Below are positions 44,100 through 55,644 of a DNA stretch of 64,000 bases, in pieces. A program made the position numbers and the translations under genes. Under the pieces are notes generated by a model. That model was given only the letters and a program-made list of their open reading frames with translations, ran no database searches and was not told the DNA's origin. Numbering within the stretch: position 1 is the first letter of the stretch; the number at the start of each line of letters is the position of its first letter. The stretch is from Nemophila menziesii (Eukaryota; Streptophyta; Magnoliopsida; Boraginales; Hydrophyllaceae): positions 372,001-436,000 of the forward strand of contig JARWIR010000008.1 in NCBI GenBank assembly GCA_029959085.1, in the 5' to 3' direction.

Positions 44100-45320
44100 A
44101 TAAGTAGTTAGAGCTTCCTGGATCTTTGAGCTTGAGTGGTAACTCTTTTTCAACCCTTCTCAAGACTCTCTCAGTATGAGCTACAGTCTCTTTACTGGAT
44201 TCTACACTTGCATATTTCTCTAGAATAACTTGCTTGAATACTTGTTACGGTGTAAGCCCTTTCTTCGCAATCTCAAGCATCTGGGCGTTGATTTTCTATG
44301 GACTATACGCCTCTACAAATGCCTTGAGTTCAATGTCAACCTTTGGATTTGTCTTAGGAATGGATGGTGACATTGCTGGAACAATAGGTGGCGAGCCCAC
44401 CTTCTCTTCTTCTTTCTCTTATTGCACAACATGTGCAACTTCTTCTTTCTGCTTAGTGAAGGCTTCCTCTTTATCTATAATTATTCAAGCTTTTAGTTCA
44501 ATGACCGATCTAAACTATTCTTGCATGTTCTTGAGAAGATTTACAAAGTCAGATACTTCTGGGTTAGGCTTGGTTGTTCTTCTTCAATTTTTGGAACCTT
44601 TACAACAATTTTGGCAGCAGGTGACGATTCCTCTTCCTTTTATAATTCAAGGCAGATTGCCTTACATGCTCCGAACCCAACATTGTCGTCACCTCCTTCA
44701 ATTGCCTTTACCTCCAAGGTGAATTGAGTGTTAACAACTTTCTCTATTTGAGTCAACTATTTTGTCAAGATCTGTATCGTGGCATCTTGTTCTCTGAACT
44801 TTTCTTGATGCGCTTGGATATGACTAGTAACTAGATTCATGAAGTCTTGTAATCTCTTCTCTGACACTGCTCCTTCTTGAGGATGTTGTGGTAATGCGTC
44901 TTGAGCTAGATTGTCGGCATAAGCATCATGGGCTGGTTGTTGTGGAGGAGCTGGTCTGTTATAATTTTTATTTCCTTGGTATGGACCTTGAGATCTCTGT
45001 TGATAAGTGTTGTTACGGGGATGTGGTTGATAATTACCTTGATTTGCGACCCCTTGAGGATCTTAAACTACATATCGGATGATATCTATTACCAAATTGT
45101 TAATTTCCTCTATATGATATGAATTATACAGATGTTGGATATCCTTTACACTTTTCCCATGTATGATTAGGAAATTCAAAACGTGCACAACCTTGTGCTT
45201 CTTGCACTACATTTATTGCAGCTGAATTTTGACGCTTTTGGTCCAATTCGAGTTTCATCTATTTGACTAGATTTTCTAGTGCTTCTAATTTAGCAGATTA
45301 AGCAGATTCTGTTGATGTCT
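44100..45320 (-). pseudogene. Gag C-terminal half, degenerate (B, element 1)
   Basis: Same stop-ridden gag frame as copy A, ending near 45320 where gag N-terminal sequence is missing. Plus-strand ORFs at 44234-44722 and 44888-45082 are its shadows. Confidence 0.65.
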
Positions 45321-45334
45321 CCCTAAATGTTCTA

Positions 45335-46590
45335 ATTTTATGCCCTTGGGATACATCATTTTTGGTGTTTATGCTAGTAATTAGTTAGACTTTCGGTATT
45401 AAAATTCAAGTACAAATTAACTTTGCAATGCCAGAAGGAGAGGTTTTTAACTCAGTTCATGTTAATGGCTATAGGTTGTTCATAGGTCCTAAAATAGCAT
45501 CCAATGGTCCACTCGCCTACAACCTAATAGCTCCATTGTTTCTCCATCTAGTAGTTAGAAATCCTAATTCTTTATGGTTATAACATGGCTTAGGAACGGT
45601 GTGGTATATTTGGATAATGAAATGTGAGATTTTGGCTCTCTCCTCACATTCCATCAACGAATCGCCTTAGAGCTTGAGTTTTCACTCGAAGATGTTCTCA
45701 CTCAACCAAATTTTTTATGCTTTTGATTTGCATTCCCAATAACCCAAGTAAAAATCTTTTCATGATGATATACAAATTCCACATTGCCGGTCCAAATATT
45801 TTTCATATTCATTTTTATTCTTTTGTATAGCTATGACTCTCTTTTTGATGTTGAGATATCACGCTAGTTTTTCTCATAAATATTTTTTTCTTTTCAATGC
45901 TTTTCAGCTTTTTTTATTTACTCTTACCCCGGAAAAAGGCTGTAATAATAACTTTTTCATCATCAATAACATCAAAATTACAATTTTCCAAACCCAATGT
46001 CCCCAATGATGAAACTCACCACCCCAAACTCAAGCTCTAAAAACGACTTGTCTCAGGTTTTGTGATTCGAGTGCGGGTCATATGGATAAGTCCTATAAAC
46101 TAAGGGGTATGGCTTGTAATGTGGTTAAATAAAAGGCTTTAGAAAGGCTCGGAGAGGATAAGATGGATAAATAATAATATAATCAAATAAAAGGGTGAGA
46201 AAGCTAAAAGGCTTCAAGTGGCTTCAAATATGAATAAACTGCTTTATTCACTTTTCTAACTACCGGATTTTGTTACTTTTTAACTATTAGTTTATAGATA
46301 AACGGGTTTTCAACTAATTTCAAACCTCACGTTCTAAACACGAAATAACTCTCCCTAAGTTTCAACATGACTTCTTGGCATTGCTCATTAACTTTCCTAT
46401 CTTTTACTTCCTTTTTTCACACATGCATACTAAACATATTTGTGAAACCTTTCAAAAACATACTACTGACTATCATTAACCTAATTAAATCATGCTCAAT
46501 AGGTACATTAACTATATTCTATGTCAATTCAATACCTAAAAAAAATTAATTTTATGAAAAAACAAAAAGGAAGATGAAGACAACGAATCC
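45335..46590. other. Spacer between gypsy remnants (B)
   Basis: No gene supported. Small indels against copy A break the ORF seen there at 10977-11177. Confidence 0.5.
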
Positions 46591-46609
46591 CCACCCCTAA
46601 CTCAAAAGT

Positions 46610-46629
46610 GAGTCGTGTCCCCACGACTC
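46610..46629 (-). other. Perfect hairpin (B, element 2)
   Basis: GAGTCGTG-TCCC-CACGACTC, identical to copy A. Confidence 0.7.
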
Positions 46630-46688
46630 GAAAAAGACTCAATAAAGCAATAAAATTTAAAACTAACTAAACTAATGCATACAAGAAA

Positions 46689-47177
46689 TTAAGAAGAAGA
46701 ATTAGAACTGGGTACCTGACCATAAAGATCCAACAAATCATCTTCCGAAGAAGAAGAAGAATAATTATCAATATCCAAGTCTTCAGTTACTGCGTTTAAT
46801 ACCTGATTAATCTTTGCAATTTCCTCCCAGCAAGCAACGAATTCTTTCTTTAAATAATAAATTTCATCCTGTAATTTAATTGCCCATGTTGGTGGTGTGG
46901 AATTAATCTCTGAATTTTCATTGATCTTTGGCAAAGAACTTTGATCTTGGATTGGTGTCTTTGCTTTAGGCCTTGGTGGTACACTCATTCTAGCTGTTAA
47001 TTTCCTTCGTAGTGGTTGTGTTGGTGCCTCTATCTTTGGTTTTTTTCCAATAGGCTTATCAAGATCAATGGTCTTTTCTTTTGTGACTCCAGGCAATTTC
47101 TTGTTCTTCCCTAAGATTGAACACTTCCGCTTATAATCCGTAGCATCTGTTCTGTTTGTCATCTTTGAATAATCCAT
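46689..47177 (-). CDS. Gypsy accessory ORF, 162 aa (B, element 2)
   Basis: Same length and frame as copy A, with about five amino-acid differences (H/P, L/P, N/K, F/I among them), mostly in the basic N-terminal half. The coiled-coil region and Ser/Asp tail are unchanged. Function unknown. Confidence 0.55.
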   Translation of the reverse strand: MDYSKMTNRTDATDYKRKCSILGKNKKLPGVTKEKTIDLDKPIGKKPKIEAPTQPLRRKLTARMSVPPRPKAKTPIQDQSSLPKINENSEINSTPPTWAIKLQDEIYYLKKEFVACWEEIAKINQVLNAVTEDLDIDNYSSSSSEDDLLDLYGQVPSSNSSS

Positions 47178-47458
47178 AACTCAAGATATACCAAGGATAG
47201 AATAATTTTATGAAAGATTGGTGTGGCTTGAGTTTGTTGCTTGGATGGATGATTAATAATGGTAAAAGAAGGTCTATTTGATTGTTCTTGAAAGAATTCT
47301 TGATAACTTGATGATCTTTGATGGTGATTTATGGTTTAGTGTGATGAATTTGATGAAGAATATGTGTTTATGGAGGATGGAGGAAAGATTTTTGGTTGTT
47401 GTTGTGTTTGTTGTGGAGATTTAAACAAGCTTCAAGGTGTTCTTATAAGGTTTGGGTC

Positions 47459-48038
47459 TAGGGATGGCAACGGATCGGATATCCTCAAAAATTTGCATAA
47501 CCACATCCACATCCATTAAGAAAAATGATAACCAAATCCGCATCCATTAACCATCGGGTTTTAAAATTATTTACCAAATCCGCATCCGCGACGAATGCGG
47601 TTTATCCACGGTTAATCCGTATCCGCAATCGTTTAAAATGATTTATATTAAATAAATTATTAAATATTTTTAAAAATCTAAAATTAGCTACAAAATTATT
47701 AGAAAACCATGAAATGATATTAAGCAATATAGTAATAAAATAGATAATAATCAATTAGCTAGTTTATGTATGGAATAATTATATTTGATCTATATTATGT
47801 ATGAAATTTACATATATTTATATATAGCATATATATTTTAATATTTTATTTTTATATTTTTATTCGGATTTCGGATTATCCATCGAATTATTGTAAAAGA
47901 CCAAATCCTAACGGATTATCCACCGGTTATCTTATGTGAGAACCAAACCCTCATGGATACACCATCGGTTCCACTAACGGATTTTTTATCGGACCGGATA
48001 TCCATCGGTCATGGTTATTTGAACCATTGCCATTCCTA
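47459..48038. mobile_element. hAT-like non-autonomous transposon, 580 bp
   Basis: Terminal inverted repeats TAGGGATGGCAA and, read inward from the right, TAGGAATGGCAA (11 of 12 match). A perfect 8-bp target duplication TTTGGGTC flanks it at 47451-47458 and 48039-48046, and the empty site is at 13001-13008 in copy A. The terminal sequence and 8-bp duplication are hallmarks of the hAT superfamily. The interior has repeated AAATCCGCATCC-type words near both ends and an AT-rich middle, with no transposase. Inserted after triplication between protease and accessory ORF of element 2. Confidence 0.95.
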
Positions 48039-48109
48039 TTTGGGTCTGAAAAATTCGTATTGGAGAGGCTAGGTTTAAATCTTGGTAAGGTAAGAAGTTG
48101 ATTAGGTAA

Positions 48110-48460
48110 CAATCTCTTCACAAACCGCCTCGGACCGGCATGCCGGTGAGATCGGCGGCACACCGGACGCTGATGTCATGAACCGTGTCGTCAAAAGCGA
48201 ACACGGTTTTTCAAAGCTTCTCACGGCAATGAACCTAATTTCAAAAACCGTGACACGGTTTTTTCCTTGGGCGGCATACAGGTGATATAGGTGGAAGTCT
48301 GGTCCGAAAATTTTAAAACCGTGTCGACACTTTGTGTCCACGGTTTTTCCAGGCAAGCTCTCGGCAAGGAACCTAATTTTGCAAACCGTGGCACGATTCT
48401 CCCCGGAATGCCGGTGGATCCGGCGGCATATCGGTCAGTGAGTCAGATTTTTACCAATTT
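48110..48460. repeat. GC-rich palindromic island (B, element 2)
   Basis: Same paired AACCGTG/CACGGTT arrangement as copy A. One hairpin has changed from CCGTGGCACGG to CCGTGACACGG (near 48247). Confidence 0.7.
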
Positions 48461-48987
48461 TTCCTGGTTTGACCCCAAACTCATTTCCTGCACAATTAAC
48501 ACACTACCTTTCTCTCCTGTTAGCTTGTAAACATATTAATAATATACACTAACTTAAAAATATACACTACAAAACATAAAACTAACTAGAAAGCAATTAA
48601 AATAAGGGGTGTTTCACAAGAGCACTTTTGTTTAACGTCTTTGAGTTAGACGTGTACCTCGGTGATCATGTATGAACATCACCTCCCCAGCAATGAGTAA
48701 ATTTATTAATATTTGGCATGCAAAATTTGAATCCCTTGCCTTTCACGCCCACAAACTTATCAGATCTATTCTTTGTAGTCATGGGTGTGCGTGCTTTTTG
48801 TGGAGGATCAGGCTATTTTGATTCGACTTCTTTGCTTATTCTGAACTCCTCCTTCTTCTGTTCCTTCTTGGGTTCTCTTGGTACCTTCGCCGCATGTTTT
48901 CTGGTTATCTTCTTTGAAACTTGTTTAATAGCGTGTAAGAACAAACAATTTCCCAGAGAACCATGAAACTTTATTGCTTTGAATGCC

Positions 48988-49707
48988 TTAAATTTCACAT
49001 GTTCGTCTTGGACTCTCATGATCAACATCTATTAGTGTACACCCCATGGCTAAGTATGGTCTACCCAATATGATGGGGACATTCTTATCCGCGTCGTAGT
49101 CAAGAATAATAAAATCACAAGGAAATATAAAACTACCGGCTTTAACTAAAACATCTTCAATTTTACATACTGGGTGGGAGAGGGAGCGATCCGCCATTTG
49201 TAATACCACTGAAGTAGGTACTACCTCTCCTATGTTGAGCTTCTCGAACAGGAAGTTTGGCATGAGACTGATACTCGCGCCTAAATCACATAATGCTTTC
49301 CCGGTCCAACTTTCTCCAATAGCAATGGGAATTGTAAAACTTCCAGGATCTTTTAGCTTTGGAGGCAACTTGCTTTGACTGATAGCACGACACTCCTCAG
49401 GTAATCCAATCATCTCCCCGGTTTCTAAACTTTGTTTGTTAGAAAGAATGTCTTTCATGAATTTCAGATATTTCGGGATTCTTTTTAGAGCTTCTACAAA
49501 CGGAATATTAATATCTAGCTTGCTCACCATGTCAAGGTACTTCTTGAATTCTTTTTCATTGTTCTTCTTTTCGACACGTGATGGGTATGGTGGAGGAGGA
49601 TGTGTATTGTTTTCCACTGAGCTCTTCTTCTTTTTTGGTGTCTTTTCTGGGACACTCTTTGGTTCAATTATCTCTTCAAGCTTGTCTTCTATTGTTTCTT
49701 CAACCAC
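48988..49707 (-). pseudogene. Aspartic protease of gypsy element 2, open frame (B)
   Basis: 239 codons in one frame: a Lys/Pro-rich linker, YLDMVSKLDINIPFVEALKR, KLPPKLKDPGSFTIPIAIG, active site CDLGASISLMP, VVLQMADRSLSHPVCKIEDV, FIILDYDADKNVPIILGRPY. The protease domain itself looks intact, unlike the twice-frameshifted copy A. Its 5' continuation (gag) was removed by the deletion ending at 49713, so it is a protease stranded without gag, primer site or LTR. Confidence 0.85.
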
Positions 49708-49713
49708 TTTTTT
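49706..49713. other. Junction of a 3.2-kb deletion in copy B
   Basis: ACTTTTTT here joins sequence matching copy A 14667-14673 to sequence matching copy A 17884-17890. Both A sites read ACTTTTT, a 7-bp microhomology, so about 3217 bp (rest of gag, primer site and LTR) were lost. Confidence 0.88.
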
Positions 49714-50713
49714 AACATTTTATTGTTGTAAATCATGAGATGTTAATTTTTTAAATCAGGATTTCTTGGAAATAGATGGTAGATGAGGAGGGAGGATTTA
49801 GGGCAAGATTTTAAGACGCCTCACTGATAATTGTACCCAGAGATATCGTGCGAACATAAACCCGTTAAAAAGAAAAGAACACTACAAGACAAGAACAAAA
49901 CCTAATAATATGTTTGTTGGGAATTAGAGGCTGAGCTGCGAGTATTGAGGCAGTGTCGATTCACATGTAAAACCTTAATAATAAATTTAATTATTTTTTC
50001 TCATTTAGTAAATTAAAAATTTCAGAATCGAACAACAGCAAACAGGGCAAACCGGACGAAAAAGGGTCGCTCGAGTGGGGGAGGATTTAGGAATCACTCC
50101 CAGAACGGGGAGATCTTTCTTGATGCAAATAATTTTTTATCACTCTTCATGTTTAATTTTTTAGAATTAATTAGATAAATAAAAATCATGTCTAATGCCC
50201 GAAACATGAGTCGACGCCTGAAATTGACCCCAATCATATTGAGGGAGGAGATAAGGAAGTATCAATCCCACATATTCATAAGTTTTACTATAGGGTCGGT
50301 TTCGACAAAGAAGTGAAAAAGTAGAGGGGAGATCGATATCGCGATTCGGGCGTAAGAATTCTTTATAACCTCGATATAATTTTGATACAATTAACGTTCA
50401 ATAACATGGCTTTAATTTTTAACAAGCAACATCGTGATATCATATGCAGTTATTATGCACTCAGTCGGCGTCCTCCCAGAGTGACTCGGGGGCAACCTCG
50501 TTTTCCATCCCACCGGTTTTCAGATAAATTAGATCAAATCGGTGGTTAATGCCGCTGAAAAAGGAACGGGAAAGGGGATACGATGGTGGTTTCCCAATGT
50601 TGGCCCTACCAAGAAGATGAAGATAAGAGTAGTTCCTCAGATGAGCCAAACTCATGGGCATCATGTTAAATTAAATTTCATGATCAATTATGTGAACCAA
50701 TGCATGGTTCAAC
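49714..50713 (+). other. Intergenic DNA with possible LTR start (B)
   Basis: Counterpart of 17891-18896. The LTR-like word here reads TCTAATGCCCGAAAC, near 50190. No gene supported. Confidence 0.35.
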
Positions 50714-51165
50714 CTATGTTGTAGATCTCGGTATCACGTCCTATGCGGTCGAGTAGGACGTAGTGCCTAAACGGGATTACGTGGGGATTAGGCAGGATGT
50801 GGTTTTGAATCCTGCTATTTAGTTTTATATATTTAGTAATACATGTGTATTATTTATTATAATTTATCTATTTAAATCACAAAATTCATCTAACAACGTT
50901 ATAGTATATATGAAAATACTAAAATTAGAGATATAATATCAATTTAAGAATTTTTTGGAGTAAACAAAATATAAGGAGGCCCTAGTTGGCCATTTTTTGC
51001 CACTAATCGACGCCTAGGAGGGTTAGGCACCTCTTCCACGGCTACTTAGGCGCTAGGCATGAACACCTAGCATTTTTATTAGGCGTAGGCGGTTGAGCGG
51101 ATGAGGGGGGAGTAAACGCCTAGGAGGTCCCTAGGCGCGCCTAGGTGGTGGTTTGTACAACATAG
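50714..51165. mobile_element. hAT-like MITE with CCTAGGCG core (B)
   Basis: Perfect CTATGTTGTA inverted ends; right flank GGTGCAGC, left flank GGTTCAAC. Comparing with copy A recovers the 8-bp duplication. Confidence 0.65.
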
Positions 51166-51329
51166 GGTGCAGCAGATATAGAATCCGATTGTTTTTCCCC
51201 CACCGAGTCTTCGACATCTATCGCCAGCACGCAACAGTCCCCGAGTCAACCAAAGATTGATGATTGTACTGGAAGCACATAATTTATATCACGAAGATAG
51301 GGTACAAAAAATCTCATAAATAAATAATT

Positions 51330-52280
51330 GTTTGGTAAACCACAAATGTCAACATCAATAAATGGTATAAATGTAGGATGATGGAAAAAAATATGGTAAA
51401 AAAATATCCCAACTAAAGTAAGAATTTTTGTTTGGAGAGCATGCAATAATGATGTACTAACGGGAAAAAACATGGAAATAATAAGATGTGTGACAACATC
51501 AGAGTGCTCATGGTTCCATAATGGGAAAGAAACAGTTGAACATCTTTCATTGAAATCATGTATCGCGTGTCAAACTATTTGTGCAGGGTCAACACCAAAA
51601 TCAAAATAAAAAGTCGGTTATATTTTGTACATTGGAGGGTGGATTTTAAAGATGATACAGTCATATGGGAATGGAGGATGTCAATCTAGAATTATAACCG
51701 CTTATGTGCTAGTAATGATATGGTAAGAAAAATATGAAGAGTAGCCATGATGGAACTGAGTTGAGTATAGATGATATCATCGTTACAACAAATGTCAATA
51801 TTAACGAATTATTTGGAACGTAATGGTTTAACCGAATTCAGCCTCCCACATCGATAAACCTTCAGGTACATACTCTAGACGATGGAATCAACATACAAAT
51901 AGACATCGTGTTTACATGTGACGCGTCGTTTGAACAGACATATAATCTGACAGGAAGTTGGAATTGTACAAATTAACAAAAATAATGGAATCAGGATCGA
52001 CCATTGTAAAACAGATTTATGCGATCCAGACACATAAGGTGAAGCTCAAGCAGTAATTGAGGCGGTAGAAATTTGCAAACAGTTTGAAACAAAGAGAAGA
52101 CGTTTTTTCGGATAGGATTGAACTTATTCAAGTTATAAATTAAGTGTCAATTTCAAGTTGGAAACTACAACCGATATTGAGGAAGATCATCTAACTGACA
52201 GACTTTGCTGGTCCTATCACTTCAAAGCATATTCCTCGGCATCTCAATATCTATACATACAAGCTCATGAAAAAATTTAG
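51330..52280 (+). pseudogene. Decayed LINE ORF2 3' part (B)
   Basis: Same broken zinc-binding and RNase H motifs as copy A; CDASF near 51917. The same stops are present. Confidence 0.75.
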
Positions 52281-52774
52281 CCACACGGCTGATGTCTCGT
52301 CTTTTTTGATATAATAATCGTATCATGAGACATCATTTTAGGGGTTTTTAGGACTTATTTGAGGGATTATTCCGTAGAAATTTATGTTTTGCACTTTCTT
52401 GTCTAGTTTCGGCTTTTATGTTGCTTTTAGAGATTTTGTCTGTAATTTGTATGCTAAGTGTGTTGATCTTAGTTTCTTGGATGTTAGGATACTACGAGAC
52501 GATAATAAGAAGTAAAAAAATTAGATCACCCATAGTCATGGTGTAAAAGGACCATTCGACCACTTTTAGAAAGTGAGTGCATCTGTCGGCCAAATTTGAA
52601 ATGTGGATTGTTCGAGTTATTACGTAAGATTGATGAAAATTTTGGAGAATCTCTTTCATATATAGATAGAAAATGGAGGTAGAAGCGCGTAGGATTCGAT
52701 GGTTTGTGATTCAGAAATGAAATTTTTTATAATATCATGTCTAGAATTCAGTTGTAATGTTATTCTACCTTTGA

Positions 52775-52812
<38 letters not shown>

Positions 52813-54224
52813 TTCAGAAATGAAATGAAGAAGTTATGCAAATTGTCTTGCCGTAGTTCGAACTAGTTACCTCTTGAGTAAAACGTTTTTGCGTGGGCTT
52901 TGGTCACTCAAAAAGGCCCAAAACACATAAAATGTTTTATGGACCTTTAAATACCCTAGAGTAAGATTAAAAACAGGTCCTTAGTAATTCTCAAAGAAAA
53001 GAAGCTACTGGAGCAGATAGAAGAAGAAGACATTAAGGGTTTCCACCATTTCCACACCATTCCAACCTCCGTATATTAGTAGTACTTAGCTTAATCTTTA
53101 TTATTTTTTCGCTTAACATGATTCTAACACTTTTATTCATTATTTTATCTTTTTCATTGTGAACTAAACTTTCTATTAACATGAGAAACACTTAATGTAT
53201 GAACCCTAAATTTTGGATTATGATGTTTATTGCGTTTTGAAATATTACTAATGACGCGAATTGATTATTTTGCATTAATTATTTGTATCAAGGTCTTCAG
53301 CCCTTACGAAGGCCAAGTAGTGGCTTGGGTATAGTAGTCTTGATTGTCGCACGAGAGGAGGATCTGATTATGGAAAATAATATATAATTGTCTGGTATGT
53401 TAGTGAACCGGGAGGTCATGACTAACTAGATATTCATTTGGGTGGGTGTCAATTGCGTCTGCATTCGTTGTAGAGTCACTCGGAAGATGTCCTTATCGTT
53501 GTAGGACAGTTGCGTATCTACCCGGGAGGGATTTAGGGATATTGTAGAGTCCCAACTAATAATAAAATACCAAGTCGCCCTTATATCAATAAATGTATAA
53601 ATTCAGAACTAGTGAGGATTACCAGCGGCTCTCAAGCTATCTTCTCGCCTATATTTTTCGTATTTGCGATTCAAAATTTTTGTTATTTTATCGTCATTAG
53701 TACTTTAATTTCATTGCACTTTAGTCTTTTACTCGAAAAACAAAACAAATATCTTTTGCATTTTTATTAATAGCAACTCAACCCATCTACGCTTCTTTAA
53801 TCCATGTGAAGAACGATAATTCCCTTACTTACCTTATTATTACTTATCAACAACCCGTGCACTTGGAGGTAGTACCTCTCTCGTGTGCTGATTTATTTAT
53901 TACACTATTGGGTACGACAACGACCATGGGAACAAGGATATCAATGATAAGTCCGGAAGCAAATTTTAATAAGATAGGAATCAATAAAATAGTTCTCAAT
54001 TCGTAGAAAATTATATTTTCTCCTCTCAAAAAATACCTACATCTCCATGAATAATTTTTGTTCTCTCATTGAAATGTATAATAGATACACTATAAGCTAA
54101 TATATGCATTAGTTAGTTAATTTTTGTTGTTAATGTATTATATTATCTATAAAATATTTATTTTGAGAAAATATAAAAACTTATTATAAAAAATAAAGAA
54201 AAAGATTTTGTCTACTTCTTTCTT
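52281..54224 (+). other. B/C junction and non-coding leader of unit C
   Basis: Seamless passage into copy C at 52450. At least 14 differences from copy A in the first 1.5 kb. Holds the poly-A insertion at 52724-52810 and the empty LINE target at 54029-54044. No gene supported. Confidence 0.55.
52724..52810 (+). mobile_element. 87-bp poly-A retro-insertion (C only)
   Basis: 52 bp of unique sequence ending CTACCTTTGAC followed by 35 A. Flanked by a perfect 16-bp duplication GATTCAGAAATGAAAT (52708-52723 and 52811-52826); absent from A and B. The structure is that of a LINE-machinery insertion cut to a tiny 3' end. The source family is not the LINE seen in copy B, whose 3' end differs. Confidence 0.92.
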
Positions 54225-54768
54225 GAAAGCCTTCTGATTCAATACAGAAATAGCGTTCTCTTGTGACGCCTCATTCAAACACGAACACCTCCCTACGGGG
54301 ATTGGAGTGATACAGCATAACAAATCTGATGGATCACGGGTCAAGTTTCAGTCAACGACTGACTGTAACACCAGTTTCATTGGGGAGGCGCAAGCAGTTG
54401 TCACTGCTCTCGAGGTAGGAAAATCTTGGAAGCACACAGAGAAAACAATTTTCTCCGACAACCTTGAACTGATTCAAGGTATCCAGCAAGTGTCGGCAGC
54501 TAGATGGGAACTCAGGCCGTGGATCAATCATATCCGACAACTGGCATCAGACTTTGGGCCAGTTTTCTTCAAACATATCCCACGGAGATTTAACACTGGG
54601 GCCGATCTTCTAGCAAAGGACGCCAGGCACAGGGCACTACAAGTTCAACAAGCGGCTCTATCTCTGGAGAATAATTTCTCAAAATTAGGAATAGGTTAAT
54701 TTACTGTTTTTTCGTTTTGTAAGGTTTGTTCTTCTACATGTTCAAAAAAAAACAAAAAAAAACCTTCT
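54225..54768 (+). mobile_element. 5'-truncated LINE tail (RNase H), copy C
   Basis: The duplications have decayed to GAAAGCCTTCT (54225-54235) and AACCTTCT (54761-54768). RNase H frame 54238-54699 with CDASF, GEAQAV, SDNLEL, AKDARH and the original stop after SKLGIG, so this is the best-kept copy of the fragment. Confidence 0.85.
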
Positions 54769-54928
54769 TCTCATCACTTCCAAAATCATTTGCATTCTCG
54801 TCTTCATTTACCATTTTCTTTAATTATTACAAAATAATTAAAATCAATGAATATTCTCTTTTTTCTTTTTTCTTTTTTTTGTCAATAATGTTCTTTTTTT
54901 TTTTTGTCAATTAATAATTTTCTCATTC

Positions 54929-54937
54929 TATATATAA
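54929..54937 (+). promoter_or_regulatory. TATA box of ZF-HD copy C
   Basis: TATATATAA, 34 bp before the ATG, unchanged from A and B. Confidence 0.45.
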
Positions 54938-54970
54938 TTTAGAAAGACAAAAAGGAGGCTTAACCACAAA

Positions 54971-55644
54971 ATGCACACATCCATCACCCCCACCGGATCT
55001 CCTGATTCAGAATCTAATACACCACAGCGGATCTACCAGTACTACGCCCAGCAACCACCACCTATGGTGGCGACTTACAAAGAGTGTCTCAAAAATCATG
55101 CTGCCGTTATAGGCGGCCATGCTTTAGATGGGTGTGGAGAGTTCTTAGCTACCGCCACTGCCAACCCAACTGACCCCAATTCTATGATTTGCGCCGCCTG
55201 TGGCTGCCACCGCAACTTCCACCGTCGTCGCAACATCCCTTCTCTTGAATTTCATCACCGCTCTGTTGCACCACCTGAAACATTTTCTTTACCACCACCA
55301 CCAACCAACCAACCAACCTCTATGGCAACACCAGTCACCACCGCACCAAGTGGCAAGAAACGGTTCAGGGTAAAGTTTACTCAGGTGCAGAAAGAAAAAA
55401 TGCATACTTTTGCTGAAAAAATAATTGGAAATTGCACAAAACTGATGAAGCTTTGGTTGAGGACTTCTGTAATGAGATTGGTGTTAGTAGGGAAGTTCTT
55501 AAGGTTTGGATTAATAATAATAAGTATAAGAGCAAGAACGATATCAACGTTATGCCTTATACTAACAACAATGGCAGCATGGAAATTGAAGGAGTTAATA
55601 ATAGCTGTGAGAACATGAATGGCAGTAGCATTTTGTCAAGCTGA
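54971..55644 (+). pseudogene. ZF-HD transcription factor, homeodomain frameshift (copy C)
   Basis: The zinc finger and linker match copy B closely. In the homeodomain one base is missing at about 55423 (ATAATTGG where B has ATAAGTTGG), just after FAEK, so the reading frame leaves the homeodomain and gives a 215-residue product with an unrelated tail (stop at 55618). The correct frame continues as [14 protein letters not shown] to SSILSS at 55644. It keeps 16 codons ([16 protein letters not shown]) that B lost and a Glu (TDEAL) where B has Val, so before the shift it was the more conserved copy. A finger-only product could still dimerise, but that is speculative. Confidence 0.9.

Larger units (their letters stand above)
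41085..45330 (-). mobile_element. Pol-less gypsy remnant 1, copy B
   Basis: Same order as copy A: gag remnant (45320-44100), protease (44080-43755), GC-rich island (43290-42851), accessory region (42479-41357), hairpin (41110-41091). Shares the inactivating stops of copy A. Confidence 0.75.
20631..52449. repeat. Tandem unit, copy B
   Basis: Second copy of the unit, 31.8 kb long. The extra length is explained by a 13.3-kb LINE nest (22122-35426 including one target-site copy) and a 580-bp hAT element (47459-48038), partly offset by a 3.2-kb deletion at 49706-49713. It carries the only intact ZF-HD gene (36338-36964). Confidence 0.97.
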
